Origin: Dolichospermum sp. LEGE 00240
GTDB lineage: Bacteria > Cyanobacteriota > Cyanobacteriia > Cyanobacteriales > Nostocaceae
Assembly (NCBI RefSeq): GCF_015207875.1
Contig: NZ_JADEVZ010000016.1
Coordinates: 1-64,000, forward strand
DNA length: 64,000 bases
Direction: 5' to 3'
A program made the translations under genes and the position numbers. The stretch's first letter is position 1, and the number at the start of each line of letters is the position of its first letter. This document shows positions 35,636-45,544 of this stretch, in pieces. Below the pieces are notes generated by a model that had not been told where the DNA came from, ran no database searches, and saw only the letters and a program-made list of their open reading frames with translations.

Positions 35636-38600
35636 TTCTGCCAAGGGTGTAGGAATAAAACTAATAGTAATATTATGTGATAGCAACTTCTCTTGAAGTG
35701 TTTTTGCTGACAGCAGAAATTCTGATTTAATTAAATATATACTAGCTCCGACTACTAAATAAGGCCATAATTCCCAGACAGCAGCATCAAAGGCTGTTCC
35801 GGCTAACTGTGTAGCTCGATCTGATGATTTTACCTCAAAATTATTTAAGTGCCAGAACACTAAATTTAATAGTGCTGAATGTTGAATTAGTACACCTTTA
35901 GGTCGCCCTGTAGAACCAGAAGTATAGATGACATAAGCTAAATTTTCAGGTGTGAAATTATGAATAGGATTATGGGAACTCTGACTGGCAATTTCAATTT
36001 CAAAATCTTTATCCCAACAAATAATTTTAGTTTGTGATTGCTCTAGGGTTAATGATAAATGTGGGAGTAATGAAGAATGAGTCAAGATGATGGACATTTG
36101 TGAATCTGCCACCATATAATTAAGACGTTCTGGGGGATAGTTAGGATCAAGTGGCACATAAGCACCACCAGCTTTTAAAATCCCCAAAAATCCGACTATC
36201 ATTTCCAAAGAACGTTCTAAATAAACACCTACTAATATTTCTGGTTTTACACCCAAAAACTGCAAATAATGAGCTAGTTTATTAGCTTGTAAATTTAATT
36301 GTTGGTAGGTTAATTGCTGATCTTCAAAAACTAATACCACTGCATCAGGTGTTTTTTCTACTTGCTCCTCAAATAATTGATGAATGGATTTTTGGGGATA
36401 ATCAGTTCCCGTATTATTCCATTCAACTAATAACTGATGTTTTTGGGATGCTGTTAATAAAGGTAATGTCCTAATTTGCGCTTGAGGCTCGGCCACAACT
36501 GCCTCAACTAAGGTGTGAAAACTCTCCACCATTCTGGCAATAGTATCAGCATTAAACAAATTAGCATTATATTCAAATGCTCCTATCAGTTCAGTTCCCG
36601 ATTCTGAATCTTTTTCCTGCATTGATAAAGTTAAATCAAAAGTTGCCCCCGCAGTTGCTTTTGCTAATTCTATTTGGGTAACTTGCAAATCTCCTAATTC
36701 CAGTTTGGAAATCGGAGAATTTTGCAATACAAACATAACTTGAAATAAGGGACTATGACTGAGATGGCGCTGAGGTTGGAGGGTTTCTACAAGTTGATCA
36801 AAGGGGACATCTTGGTGAGCATAAGCATCAAGTGCCATCTGTCGTATCTGTTGAAGTAATTCTATAAATGTGGGATTTCCTTCGAGACGAGTTCGTAAAA
36901 CCAAGGTATTTACAAAGAAGCCAATTAATGGCTCTAACGCGACACGATTGCGATCGCTAATGGGAGAACCAATGATAATATCTTCCTGTCCACTGTAGCG
37001 AGAAAGTAAAATCACAAAAGCTGTGAGCAGTGTCATAAATAGGGAAGAACCGGATTTTTGACTGAGGTTTTTAAGTTTGTGTGTAAGTTGGGAATCAAAT
37101 TGAAATTTCTGGAGATCAATGCTAAAGGTTTGCATTGCCGTCCGTGATCGATCAGTAGGTAGTTCAATGACTGCGGGAATATCTGCTAATTGTTGTTTCC
37201 AGTAATCAAGCGCGGGTTGATTTTCCAGCCATTGTCGTTGCCAATAAGCGTAGTCCGCATACTGAATTGATAATTCAGTTAAGGGAGAAGGTAAACCCGC
37301 TGTTAAGGCTGAATAAATAACCGATAATTCTTGGAGAAAATTTCCTGCTGACCAAGCATCAGAAATGATATGGTGCATGATTATTAATAACTGATGGGAT
37401 TTTTCCCCTAATTGGATTAATGTCACTCTTAATAGAGATGATTCAGTTAGGGCAAAAGGGTGAAGATATTCATCAGTAATTAATCTTTGTGCCTCAACTG
37501 TTTTTTCATCTTCTGCTAATTTCTGTAAATCTATTACAGGTAAGGTAAATGCTAATTTATCAGCAATAATTTGGATGGGTTTACCATCAGCAGTTCCAAA
37601 ACTTGTCCGCAGGGTTTCATGACGATTAATAATTGTGGCGATCGCCCCTTCAAGTGCTATAAAGTTAAGTGATCCTTGTAGGTTTAAGACTCTGACAATA
37701 TTGTAAGCAGGATTTGCCCCTTCCATTTGATCAAGAAACCAAAACCGCTGCTGGGTTAATGAAAGTGGTAATTCAATATTTCGAGAAACTGGTTCTAAAG
37801 TTGGCAGTATATTCTGGGCAGAAGATCCAATTTGTTCACTAAATGTGGCAATTGTTGGCGCGGCAAATAAATTGGCAATAGATAATTCTATTGATAGTGC
37901 TTCACGCAATCTTGATATAACTAAACTTGCTAATAGGGAATGTCCACCCAATTCTAAAAAGTTATCATGAATACCAATTTTCTCAATGCCTAAAACTTCC
38001 GCCCAGATTTTAGCAATGATTTCCTGTGTAGGTGTTTGCGGAGGGACAAATCTACTTTGAATTGCCGATAGATCAGGTTCGGGTAAACTGTTACGGTCTA
38101 ATTTTCCATTGGGTAAAACTGGTAATTTCTCCATGACCATTAAGGTATGGGGAATCATATAATCTGGTAATTTACTGGACAGAAAATTGCGTAATTCTCC
38201 CGAATTAAAATCCTGGTTATTGACTACGATATAAGCAACTAGCCGCTGACCACCAGATACATCTTCTCTAGCAGAAACCACAGCTTCTTGAATACTGGGA
38301 TGAAGTTTAATTACTGCTTCAATTTCTTCTAGTTCAACCCGCATTCCTCGGATATTTACCTGAAAATCAATGCGACCAAGAATTTCTAAATTTTGATTAC
38401 TTGAATAACGAGCAACATCCCCGGTTTTAAAAAGTCGTTGTTGAGGATTAAAAGGATTGATAATGAATTTTTCCCCATTTGCTGTGGTGCGGTTCAGATA
38501 GCCTCGCGCTAAGGTAGAACCCGCAATATGGACTTCTCCAGATTCACCAATTTTTACTGGTTCAAGTTGGGAATTGAGTACATAAACTTGCTGAATATCT

Positions 38601-39670
38601 GGGAGAGGATAACCAACTGGTACATAGCCATCTTCAAGGTTGCAATCGTCGGGAATGGGATAAAAACCATGGCCAATACTTTCTGTTTGACCAAGAATAT
38701 TAAAAAACTGGGGTGGTGTTTTAAACAGGTTGCGTAACTTTTTAATTAGTTGATAGGGTAATAATTCGCCACCAAATACTATTAATCTTAATTGTGATTC
38801 GCTCAGTGCTTGAGTATATTGTTGGTCTAAACTTTCTAAAGCAATGAGTCCATATCGCCATACAGAGGGTACACCATCAGAAATGGTAACACCACGTTTT
38901 TGAATTAATTCAAATAGGCTTAAAGGAGTTCTAGTTTGTTCACGAGTAGCCAGAATACTGGTTGCACCTTGGGATAAAGGTAAAAATAATTGTCTGACTG
39001 AAGCAGTAAAAGAAAAAGATGCTGTATGCAGATAAATATCTTGATGATTAACTGGTAATATTTTAGCGATCGCCTGTAAATAAGCCGTTACACTGGAATG
39101 GGGCATTTGTACACCTTTCGGCTTACCAGTAGAACCGGAGGTATAGATTAAATAAGCGAGATTTTCGGCTGTAACTCCACTAACTGGATCATGGGAACTT
39201 TGACAATCAATTTTTTGCCAATCTGTATCTAAGCAAATTGTTTTGGAGTTTTCCGGTAGAGATACTAGCCATTGTTGTTGTGTCACCACAAATTGCAACT
39301 TAGTATCTTCTAGCATGAATGCTATACGTTCTTGGGGATAGGCTGGATCTATGGGTACATAAGCACCTCCAGCTTTAAGAATACCAAGAATACCGATGAT
39401 CAGATCAAGCGATCGCTCTAAACATAAGCCTACCATCACCTCAGCACCTACACCAATACTTTGTAAATAATGCGCTAACTGATTGGCTTTAGCATTCAAT
39501 TCTTGGTAAGTAAGTTGCTGATTTTCAAATATTATTGCTACTGAATCTGGTGCTGTTTTTACCTGAATTGTAAATAAATCATGGATACAAACACCATTTT
39601 CTGGCAAATCATTGATGATTGTAGTCGTACTTGATAAATCTGAACTCAAATCTAATTTCATGTTATTCAT
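35633..39670 (-). CDS. NRPS upstream part: A1-T1-C1 and the first half of A2
   Basis: Starter and condensation modules of a two-module peptide synthetase, 1345 residues from the ATG of MNNMKLDL (a TTG 15 bases upstream is possible). A1 has YTSGSTGKPKG and GKLDRNSL, but its specificity region reads SFTASVRQ (T about 222 where D is usual) and NILGQTE where NxYGPTE is usual. T1 has ELGGHSLL (serine near 575), C1 has MHHIISDAWS (near 765), and A2 has FDAAVWE. The frame stops at TAA inside A2, just after IPTPLAE. Combined with residues after the stop, the A2 pocket reads D-A-W-F-L-G-N-V-V-K, which I recall as a leucine code. Confidence 0.9.
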   Translation of the reverse strand: MNNMKLDLSSDLSSTTTIINDLPENGVCIHDLFTIQVKTAPDSVAIIFENQQLTYQELNAKANQLAHYLQSIGVGAEVMVGLCLERSLDLIIGILGILKAGGAYVPIDPAYPQERIAFMLEDTKLQFVVTQQQWLVSLPENSKTICLDTDWQKIDCQSSHDPVSGVTAENLAYLIYTSGSTGKPKGVQMPHSSVTAYLQAIAKILPVNHQDIYLHTASFSFTASVRQLFLPLSQGATSILATREQTRTPLSLFELIQKRGVTISDGVPSVWRYGLIALESLDQQYTQALSESQLRLIVFGGELLPYQLIKKLRNLFKTPPQFFNILGQTESIGHGFYPIPDDCNLEDGYVPVGYPLPDIQQVYVLNSQLEPVKIGESGEVHIAGSTLARGYLNRTTANGEKFIINPFNPQQRLFKTGDVARYSSNQNLEILGRIDFQVNIRGMRVELEEIEAVIKLHPSIQEAVVSAREDVSGGQRLVAYIVVNNQDFNSGELRNFLSSKLPDYMIPHTLMVMEKLPVLPNGKLDRNSLPEPDLSAIQSRFVPPQTPTQEIIAKIWAEVLGIEKIGIHDNFLELGGHSLLASLVISRLREALSIELSIANLFAAPTIATFSEQIGSSAQNILPTLEPVSRNIELPLSLTQQRFWFLDQMEGANPAYNIVRVLNLQGSLNFIALEGAIATIINRHETLRTSFGTADGKPIQIIADKLAFTLPVIDLQKLAEDEKTVEAQRLITDEYLHPFALTESSLLRVTLIQLGEKSHQLLIIMHHIISDAWSAGNFLQELSVIYSALTAGLPSPLTELSIQYADYAYWQRQWLENQPALDYWKQQLADIPAVIELPTDRSRTAMQTFSIDLQKFQFDSQLTHKLKNLSQKSGSSLFMTLLTAFVILLSRYSGQEDIIIGSPISDRNRVALEPLIGFFVNTLVLRTRLEGNPTFIELLQQIRQMALDAYAHQDVPFDQLVETLQPQRHLSHSPLFQVMFVLQNSPISKLELGDLQVTQIELAKATAGATFDLTLSMQEKDSESGTELIGAFEYNANLFNADTIARMVESFHTLVEAVVAEPQAQIRTLPLLTASQKHQLLVEWNNTGTDYPQKSIHQLFEEQVEKTPDAVVLVFEDQQLTYQQLNLQANKLAHYLQFLGVKPEILVGVYLERSLEMIVGFLGILKAGGAYVPLDPNYPPERLNYMVADSQMSIILTHSSLLPHLSLTLEQSQTKIICWDKDFEIEIASQSSHNPIHNFTPENLAYVIYTSGSTGRPKGVLIQHSALLNLVFWHLNNFEVKSSDRATQLAGTAFDAAVWELWPYLVVGASIYLIKSEFLLSAKTLQEKLLSHNITISFIPTPLAE

Positions 39671-39838
39671 AACTATAATTCCCAATTAATTTTTGATTGA
39701 ATTTGTATTTAGATTCCTGATATAGCGTTTTCTAATCTAATGAGGTACAAAATTATCTGTGTTTATCTGCGTTTATCTGCGTTTCATAATTACTTCTTGT
39801 CCCTCACTTGCATGGGAACTGCTATAAAAAATTATTCC

Positions 39839-40807
39839 CTACTTATCTTTTGGTTGTAACTTTGCCAAATAAATAGATTTAAATGGCTGTACTAATAAAT
39901 TAATTGGATTATTAAATAAACTTGATTCCCCATCTGATAGACCAAAATCAAGCTTTTCATAACTTTGCGGTACGTATAAAGTCCCAAATATCCAATCCCA
40001 AAAAGACAGAATGTAACCAAAGTTCTTATCATAATGCTTTGGCTCAACACTATGATGAATGTGATGTTGGGCAGGACTCATCAACACATGACTAACCCCA
40101 TGAGGGTAGTTCAACCAAATATGAGAATGTCGTAAGTTGGCGACAGTTAGATAAAATAGAAATATTTCCCAGTTAACTCCATAAATAGATAAATAGGAGA
40201 CTTGATTTCCAAATAAATAAACCCAGATCCCTGTAGTAAAACCCAGCATTACCGTCCCTATGCTCATACTTAAAAGCAAATCAAAGGGATGAGAGCGATA
40301 AACAGTCATCGGAGTTAATACATCCGCAGAATGATGAACCTTATGAAATTCCCAAAAGAATGAATTTCTATGAGCTAAATAATGGTAACAATAATAGGCA
40401 AAATCCCCCGCTAAAGCCACAACAATACTTAATGTGACATAATGATACCACTGAGGATGGTTAATTAAAAAAGGCGTTGTTAAGTGCGTAATTTCTGTTA
40501 AATAATCACAAATGATATTGGCTAGATTTGGTAGAGATAATATGATTGGTAATATTACAAATATTTCTAAGAGCGCAGATAAAAAATAATACTTGTATTC
40601 AGCGATCGCTGAAGGATGTAAATAAACCTCTTTGGGAAAAAGATACTGACTTAAACTTATCTGTTTGTCTTGTTGAGATAACCCTAATTTATATATAATT
40701 AAAGCTAGTAACAAAGCCGAAAGTATGTATAACCAATAAATCGGAGATGAACTTGTCAATGGCACTAGAAATGGATAAAAAATCCGCAAATTTTGTATTT
40801 GTGTCAT
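39839..40807 (-). CDS. Sterol desaturase/fatty-acid hydroxylase family membrane protein
   Basis: A 322-residue membrane di-iron oxygenase with the three histidine clusters HYLAHR, HKVHHS and HHIHHS after about four hydrophobic helices (SSSPIYWLYILSALLLALIIY and others). The family hydroxylates or desaturates lipids, sterols or carotenoids. It lies 170 bases upstream of the synthetase on the same strand, so it could tailor the peptide or a lipid joined to it; it could also be an unrelated lipid gene. Substrate unknown. Confidence 0.88.
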   Translation of the reverse strand: MTQIQNLRIFYPFLVPLTSSSPIYWLYILSALLLALIIYKLGLSQQDKQISLSQYLFPKEVYLHPSAIAEYKYYFLSALLEIFVILPIILSLPNLANIICDYLTEITHLTTPFLINHPQWYHYVTLSIVVALAGDFAYYCYHYLAHRNSFFWEFHKVHHSADVLTPMTVYRSHPFDLLLSMSIGTVMLGFTTGIWVYLFGNQVSYLSIYGVNWEIFLFYLTVANLRHSHIWLNYPHGVSHVLMSPAQHHIHHSVEPKHYDKNFGYILSFWDWIFGTLYVPQSYEKLDFGLSDGESSLFNNPINLLVQPFKSIYLAKLQPKDK

Positions 40808-41490
40808 TATCTTAGATATTGGAAAAATAGAAATTTAGTAGATAATCGCAAAAATTATCCGGGAGTTTAGTGTTTTAAGTAAAATATGCCCGCACTCTAT
40901 ACACAAAATGTATAGCTTGTTTTTGGTATTTTCTAATCTATGCACTATATCATGTAAAACTTATAACAGAACCTAATTATTTGCAAACCCTAATTAAGCT
41001 TAAAAATCAGGAAAAAACAGATATTAAAATTCAAAATCGTTTAGTTACTTATTTATCCTGAGCTTTATACGGCTTCTTACGCTGTATTATAGTTATGATA
41101 TTGTTTCCAAAATTACCGAAATCGCCATAAAACTTTCCGGTGTTGCTGAGTAAAAGTATGATTTTATTATGCCTACGGCACGCTGCGCGAACACGCAGAG
41201 ACGCTCTAGGCGCAGAGAGTAAGAGTTTGAGAGATGGAATTTTCGACTTTCATACCCCAATTCACCAACGCCAACTTTCCATACAATAGCGCTGCTTCAT
41301 GGACAGATCCCCCACTTCTGACATTAATTTATATGTTTGTGGACACAATAAATAAAAGAAGTGGAGGATCTTATTGCCTTTTGACTTCCGCCCTGCGGTA
41401 TTAGATGTGTTAAATGTTTCCTAATGTCGGCTTGTTGATAAAATATTAATGGCATTATAAACCGAAACATTGAAAACTGGTGATGAATTC
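40808..41490. other. Long gene-free divergent region with repeats
   Basis: About 680 bases between the hydroxylase gene and bvdR. It holds a CACGCTGCGCGAACACGCAG repeat (near 41168-41190) and a hairpin, AGATCCCCCACTTCT (41305) with AGAAGTGGAGGATCT (41357), 14 of 15 pairs, loop about 37. It must carry both promoters. No small RNA is recognisable by eye. Confidence 0.55.
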
Positions 41491-42510
41491 ATGTACGATA
41501 ACCAACTACCTTTATACACACACAGTCTGAGAGTGGGTTTAGTGGGAACAGGCTATGCAGCTAAACTCAGGGCTGAGGCATTGCAACAAGATCCCCGAAC
41601 TGATTTAATAGCGATAGCTTCGCTCGCTTCCAGCAAAGCTGGTAATCCTGAAAGGACAGCGGTTTTAGCCCAAGAATATGCAACTGTGGCCATGGATTCT
41701 TGGCAACAGCTAGTAGAACGAGACGATTTGGATCTGGTGGTCATCAGCACCATTAATCGAGATCATGGTAGAATTGCTCGTGCAGCTTTAGAATCAGGCA
41801 AACACACCATTGTTGAATATCCCTTATCTGTGGATGTCCAAGAAGCTGAAGAACTGATTGCTTTGGCAAAAACAGTAAACAAGCTTTTGCACGTCGAACA
41901 CATTGAATTATTGGGGGGTTGGCATCAAACTTTAAAACAATACTTAGACCAAATTGGTGATTTGTTTTATATTCGCTATAGCACCCTGAATCCCCAGCAT
42001 CCAGCCCCGCGGAAGTGGACTTATAATCATGATATGTTTGGCTTCCCCCTAATTGGGGCATTATCTCGGTTAAATCGGCTGATTGATTTGTTTGGTGAAG
42101 TCTTCACTGTCAACTGTCATCAACGATATTGGCAAACGGAGTCTGATTATTACCAAACCTGTTTATGTTCAGCCCAATTATGCTTTGAAAGTGGACTACT
42201 GGCACAGGTAATTTATGGTAAAGGTGAAACTTTGTGGCAATCAGAACGCAAATTAGAAATTCAAGGCGAAAAAGGGGAGATAATTCTCGATGGTGATACG
42301 GGAATGCTGGTGTCAGCAGCCGGAACAAAGTTGATTGAAGTGGGTACTCGTCGGGGTTTATTTGCTAAAGATACGACTATGGTATTAGATCATCTATGCG
42401 ATGGTAGTCCTTTATATATCACCCCAGAACAAAGCTTGTATACTTTAAAGGTGGCAGATGCTGCAAGCAGGGCAGCAACAACTGGATTAACTATATTTTT
42501 AAAAGAGTAG
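41491..42510 (+). CDS. bvdR: Biliverdin reductase BvdR
   Basis: NAD(P)H-dependent biliverdin reductase of the Gfo/Idh/MocA fold, 339 residues from the ATG giving MYDNQLPLY; a TTG 21 bases upstream is possible. The Rossmann motif VGLVGTGYAA is near residue 16, followed by LLHVEHIELLGG, IRYST and the RKWTYNHDMFGFPL segment, all close to my memory of Synechocystis BvdR. It reduces biliverdin IXalpha to bilirubin and affects phycobilisome pigments. map begins 11 bases after its stop. Confidence 0.88.
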   Translation: MYDNQLPLYTHSLRVGLVGTGYAAKLRAEALQQDPRTDLIAIASLASSKAGNPERTAVLAQEYATVAMDSWQQLVERDDLDLVVISTINRDHGRIARAALESGKHTIVEYPLSVDVQEAEELIALAKTVNKLLHVEHIELLGGWHQTLKQYLDQIGDLFYIRYSTLNPQHPAPRKWTYNHDMFGFPLIGALSRLNRLIDLFGEVFTVNCHQRYWQTESDYYQTCLCSAQLCFESGLLAQVIYGKGETLWQSERKLEIQGEKGEIILDGDTGMLVSAAGTKLIEVGTRRGLFAKDTTMVLDHLCDGSPLYITPEQSLYTLKVADAASRAATTGLTIFLKE

Positions 42511-42521
42511 ATAGAAAATTG

Positions 42522-43289
42522 ATGAAAACCGAAACCATAGTCATTTTATCCCAGCGAGAAATCGAAAAAATGCGTCGTGCTGGCAGTTTAGCGGCTAAGT
42601 TGTTACAACATCTAGAACCTTTAGTTAAACCGGGAGTTAGCACTCTGCAATTAAATGACGAAGCGGAAAGATGGACTCAAAAGCATGGAGCAAAAAGCGC
42701 GCCTTTAGGTTATAAAGGTTATCCTAAGTCTATTTGTACAAGTGTGAATGAGGTGATTTGTCACGGTATTCCCAATGCTAAACAAATTCTCAAGGATGGG
42801 GACATTATTAATATAGATGTTACACCCATTGTTGAGGGTTATCATGGTGATACATCAAAAACATTTCTAGTGGGTAATCCTTCCCCCACAGCCCAAAAGT
42901 TAGTAGAGGTGACAGAGGAATGTTTGCGTTTGGGAATTGCAGAGGTGAAACCAGGGGCAAAAATTGGGGATATTGGGGCAGCAATTCAAGAGTATGCGGA
43001 GTCTTTCGGCTTTTCTGTGGTGCGGGATTTTGTGGGACATGGAATTAGTAATATTTTCCATACAGCACCGGATATTCCCCATTATGGCATTAGGGGTAGA
43101 GGGAAGAAACTGAGAGCCGGGATGGTGTTTACCATTGAACCGATGATTAATGAAGGAACTCATGAAGCCCAAATGCTTGGAGATGGTTGGACTGCGGTAA
43201 CAAGCGATCGCCTCCTGTCTGCTCAATTTGAGCATACCATTGCGGTCACCGAAGATGGCGTAGAAATTCTGACTTTACCAGAAAATTAA
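42522..43289 (+). CDS. map: Methionine aminopeptidase, type I
   Basis: Removes the initiator methionine from new proteins. 255 residues from the ATG of MKTETIVILSQREIEKMR (a TTG precedes it directly). All five metal ligands of the pita-bread fold are visible: two aspartates in INIDVTPIVEGYHGDTSKTF, the histidine in VGHGISNIFH, and glutamates in FTIEPMI and FEHTIAV. No N-terminal zinc-finger extension. Cyanobacteria usually have several map genes, so this is one copy. It is in an apparent operon with bvdR. Confidence 0.96.
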   Translation: MKTETIVILSQREIEKMRRAGSLAAKLLQHLEPLVKPGVSTLQLNDEAERWTQKHGAKSAPLGYKGYPKSICTSVNEVICHGIPNAKQILKDGDIINIDVTPIVEGYHGDTSKTFLVGNPSPTAQKLVEVTEECLRLGIAEVKPGAKIGDIGAAIQEYAESFGFSVVRDFVGHGISNIFHTAPDIPHYGIRGRGKKLRAGMVFTIEPMINEGTHEAQMLGDGWTAVTSDRLLSAQFEHTIAVTEDGVEILTLPEN

Positions 43290-43294
43290 TATTG

Positions 43295-43323
43295 CAGGAG
43301 TCAGGAGTCAGGAGTCAGGAGGA
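43295..43323. repeat. CAGGAGT tandem array
   Basis: About four units of CAGGAGT after map, in the convergent spacer before the inhibitor gene. A typical STRR tract. Confidence 0.8.
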
Positions 43324-43350
43324 AGAAGGAGGGGAAAACGCTGTTTACTG

Positions 43351-43773
43351 TCAACGAATTTGGACGTTGATTTGATAGGTTTTTAAGGGCGGAATATTTC
43401 TTTCCCAGGGACGTAAATAATGAAGTTCTAGCACTGTTGTCCCCGAATTTTTGGCTAAAAACCGGAAAACTTGATTTTCATCCGCTCCTGGGGCTTCTGT
43501 CTCCAACGGTTTTAATACTGAATCTCCCAAAGGTTTGAGTTTGTCAGGATCATTTTTAATAATTTGCCAACTATAGCCTGTTCCTGGATTAGTTAACAAT
43601 TCAACAATCATCATATTACCTTTTTGAATAATAATCTGACTGTGATTGTTAGTATCATTGACAGTAATTTCTGATTTAGACATAGGAGGATTAGCAGCAT
43701 GACTAACTTGAAAAATAATAGTCAAGGTAGTTAACAGAGAAATAATTAAAAAAACTCGCTTGGTGAAAGTCAT
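43351..43773 (-). CDS. Chagasin-type cysteine-peptidase inhibitor (I42)
   Basis: An exported protein of 140 residues: signal MTFTKRVFLIISLLTTLTIIFQ, cleaved near SHA-AN, then a chagasin fold with the diagnostic loops NPGTGYSW (near 62-69) and RPWE (near 123). Chagasin and amoebiasin relatives block papain-family enzymes by inserting these loops into the active site. The gene directly upstream on the same strand encodes a papain-like peptidase, 180 bases away, so the two probably work together. I infer that it controls this peptidase. Confidence 0.92.
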   Translation of the reverse strand: MTFTKRVFLIISLLTTLTIIFQVSHAANPPMSKSEITVNDTNNHSQIIIQKGNMMIVELLTNPGTGYSWQIIKNDPDKLKPLGDSVLKPLETEAPGADENQVFRFLAKNSGTTVLELHYLRPWERNIPPLKTYQINVQIR

Positions 43774-43832
43774 AAATAATTTTAACCTATAGTAAGCTCT
43801 GGCGAATGGAATTCACGGAACCACACAAACAA

Positions 43833-43890
43833 AGTCCGCCTGCGCGGACTAATAAAAAATCAAGGATTTGAAACCCACGCAGGTGGGTTT
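43833..43890. repeat. Pair of palindromes, AGTCCGC and AAACCCAC type
   Basis: AGTCCGC-CTGC-GCGGACT (43833-43850), then AAACCCAC-GCAG-GTGGGTTT (43871-43890), between the protease and inhibitor genes. A familiar nostocalean intergenic repeat. The hairpins could lower inhibitor expression relative to the protease. Confidence 0.75.
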
Positions 43891-43953
43891 TACCTGTGTA
43901 GACGCGGTTTCTAACCGCCCGTTTAACTTTACCCCACCTCAAAGCCAAAAAAA

Positions 43954-45144
43954 TTATCGAGAGATGTTTTTGGAATTAACTTTAATTAATTCTGGATTGA
44001 TTTTTAAAGGAGTGATTTTTTTCAACAAGTCAGGAGAAAGCTTGTAGAAATTGCTTCTAGCTTGAGTCCAAGCTGCGCCATAACCGATGCTATTGCTGTT
44101 ATAGCCAATCCACATATAACCATTATCACCCCAACCTGTACCCCAAGAATTCTTGATTAACCAAGCTTGTTTTTGATCATCCCAACCAATGAGGGTGACA
44201 CCATGATTAATAGGACCATTTGCTTGCTCGTTAAATACGCCGCTAACATAACCTTGGAAAGCCGGAGTAACCCGCACTGCAACTGTTAAGGGCCCATATT
44301 TACACATAGCCTGTTTCATTTCTGCAACTGTGGGAATACCGCCGTTGGGTTTAACATATCCCCAAGCTATAGAACGGTAAGGAGTAGCTACACTGGGATT
44401 GTAGGGATTATTGGTGGCGGTGTAGGGGACGGTGGCTTCAGTTGCAGTCCCATTGTTAATGAGATAATCAAATGCTTTGGACCACCAACCCCCACCACAA
44501 CTACCTGCACCACCCCAGTTAATAATTTGCTGTTCGGAAGCATCAGCAGTGGAGTTATTGCGAATGAGGTTGTTACCTTCGTAAGCTCCCAAGGTAGCAA
44601 ATGCCCAACAACTACCGCAACCTCCTTGGTTACGCACTGGGGTAACTTTATTGAAAGTCCGCCAGTCAAAGGATTTGGCGGCGGCAAAACAGCCACGAGC
44701 TTTAATTAATTGTAATTCAGGGATTACGCCGGGATTGATACGTTCAAATTTGTCACGTTCGGCTGAATCAAGATTTAAGATTTGTGCTGCAACGGCGTTT
44801 TGGATGTTAGCCTGTATTGGTAAATCATCTGGTGCTTGGGTAGCGGCTAGTTGCTCTAGTTTATAATCTAAGGCTGTGGTGTAACCTACCTGAAAGGTGA
44901 GGTTTTTTGATTGGATATCCCGGCGTAATTCTAGTAGTTGATTTTTAATGATTAAGGGAGCTTTTTGTTCGCGCTCAAGATAAAGGGGATTGATTTTTAT
45001 TGGCGATAAATTTTTATCTACAGTTTGAGATGCGGGGATTCTGATTTGGCTTTTAATTGGTTGAGCAAGAGCTATATTTTGGAATATTCCTAAACTCAAT
45101 AAAGCCGCAGTAGATATTTGCAAAAGTTTGGAATTTTTCATCAA
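43954..45144 (-). CDS. Exported papain-like cysteine peptidase (C1 family)
   Basis: A 396-residue C1A peptidase. After a signal peptide ([21 protein letters not shown]) and a pro-region of about 130 residues, the catalytic domain starts near [28 protein letters not shown]173 forms the oxyanion hole, C179 is the nucleophile, H314 ([13 protein letters not shown]) and N332 ([10 protein letters not shown]) complete the site. Papain-like peptidases are rare in bacteria. Its likely place is periplasmic or extracellular; substrates are unknown. The chagasin-like inhibitor gene follows on the same strand. Confidence 0.95.
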   Translation of the reverse strand: MMKNSKLLQISTAALLSLGIFQNIALAQPIKSQIRIPASQTVDKNLSPIKINPLYLEREQKAPLIIKNQLLELRRDIQSKNLTFQVGYTTALDYKLEQLAATQAPDDLPIQANIQNAVAAQILNLDSAERDKFERINPGVIPELQLIKARGCFAAAKSFDWRTFNKVTPVRNQGGCGSCWAFATLGAYEGNNLIRNNSTADASEQQIINWGGAGSCGGGWWSKAFDYLINNGTATEATVPYTATNNPYNPSVATPYRSIAWGYVKPNGGIPTVAEMKQAMCKYGPLTVAVRVTPAFQGYVSGVFNEQANGPINHGVTLIGWDDQKQAWLIKNSWGTGWGDNGYMWIGYNSNSIGYGAAWTQARSNFYKLSPDLLKKITPLKINPELIKVNSKNISR

Positions 45145-45544
45145 GTTAAATGCTCCTTAAACTTGTTATTTAAGCTGTCGTTAGGTAATTTTTCAAAAGG
45201 GTTTTTATACCCCTTAATTGTATTACAAGTTGACTTATAGATGATAGATTTAGTTCCAATATTTTTTAATATTAAGAATTGTCAATTTTCTGTTAGATCG
45301 GGCAAAGAAAAAGCTTGAGGAATTACGCAAATGGTACATTGGTAGGGTGTATCAGACTACACAAATACTGCAAATAGACAGATTTTTGGTGTGGTGCTTG
45401 CGTAAATGATAAGTTTATAACTATCCTCGACTGATTGCTACTGACTCCTTCTTCAAAAGGTTGATTTAATATAGCATTTTTGTTGATTTTGAGTCAAAAT
45501 TCTAGTTATTATGAAGATAAAATCATCAATCAGGAGTTTTAACG
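45145..45544. other. Gene-free region before mntA with a TTGGTAGGGTG repeat
   Basis: About 400 bases. At 45325-45385 there is a variant of the ACGCAA...ATTGGTAGGGTG...CTGCAAATAGACAGA repeat that also occurs at 58737 and, more diverged, at 6711. The rest is AT-rich; it probably holds the mntA promoter just before GGAGTTTTAACG. Confidence 0.5.

Noticed and set aside
40808-41490. Possible small RNA gene in the long divergent gap
   Set aside because: Only a single long hairpin and repeats are visible. No promoter-terminator pair could be identified by eye.
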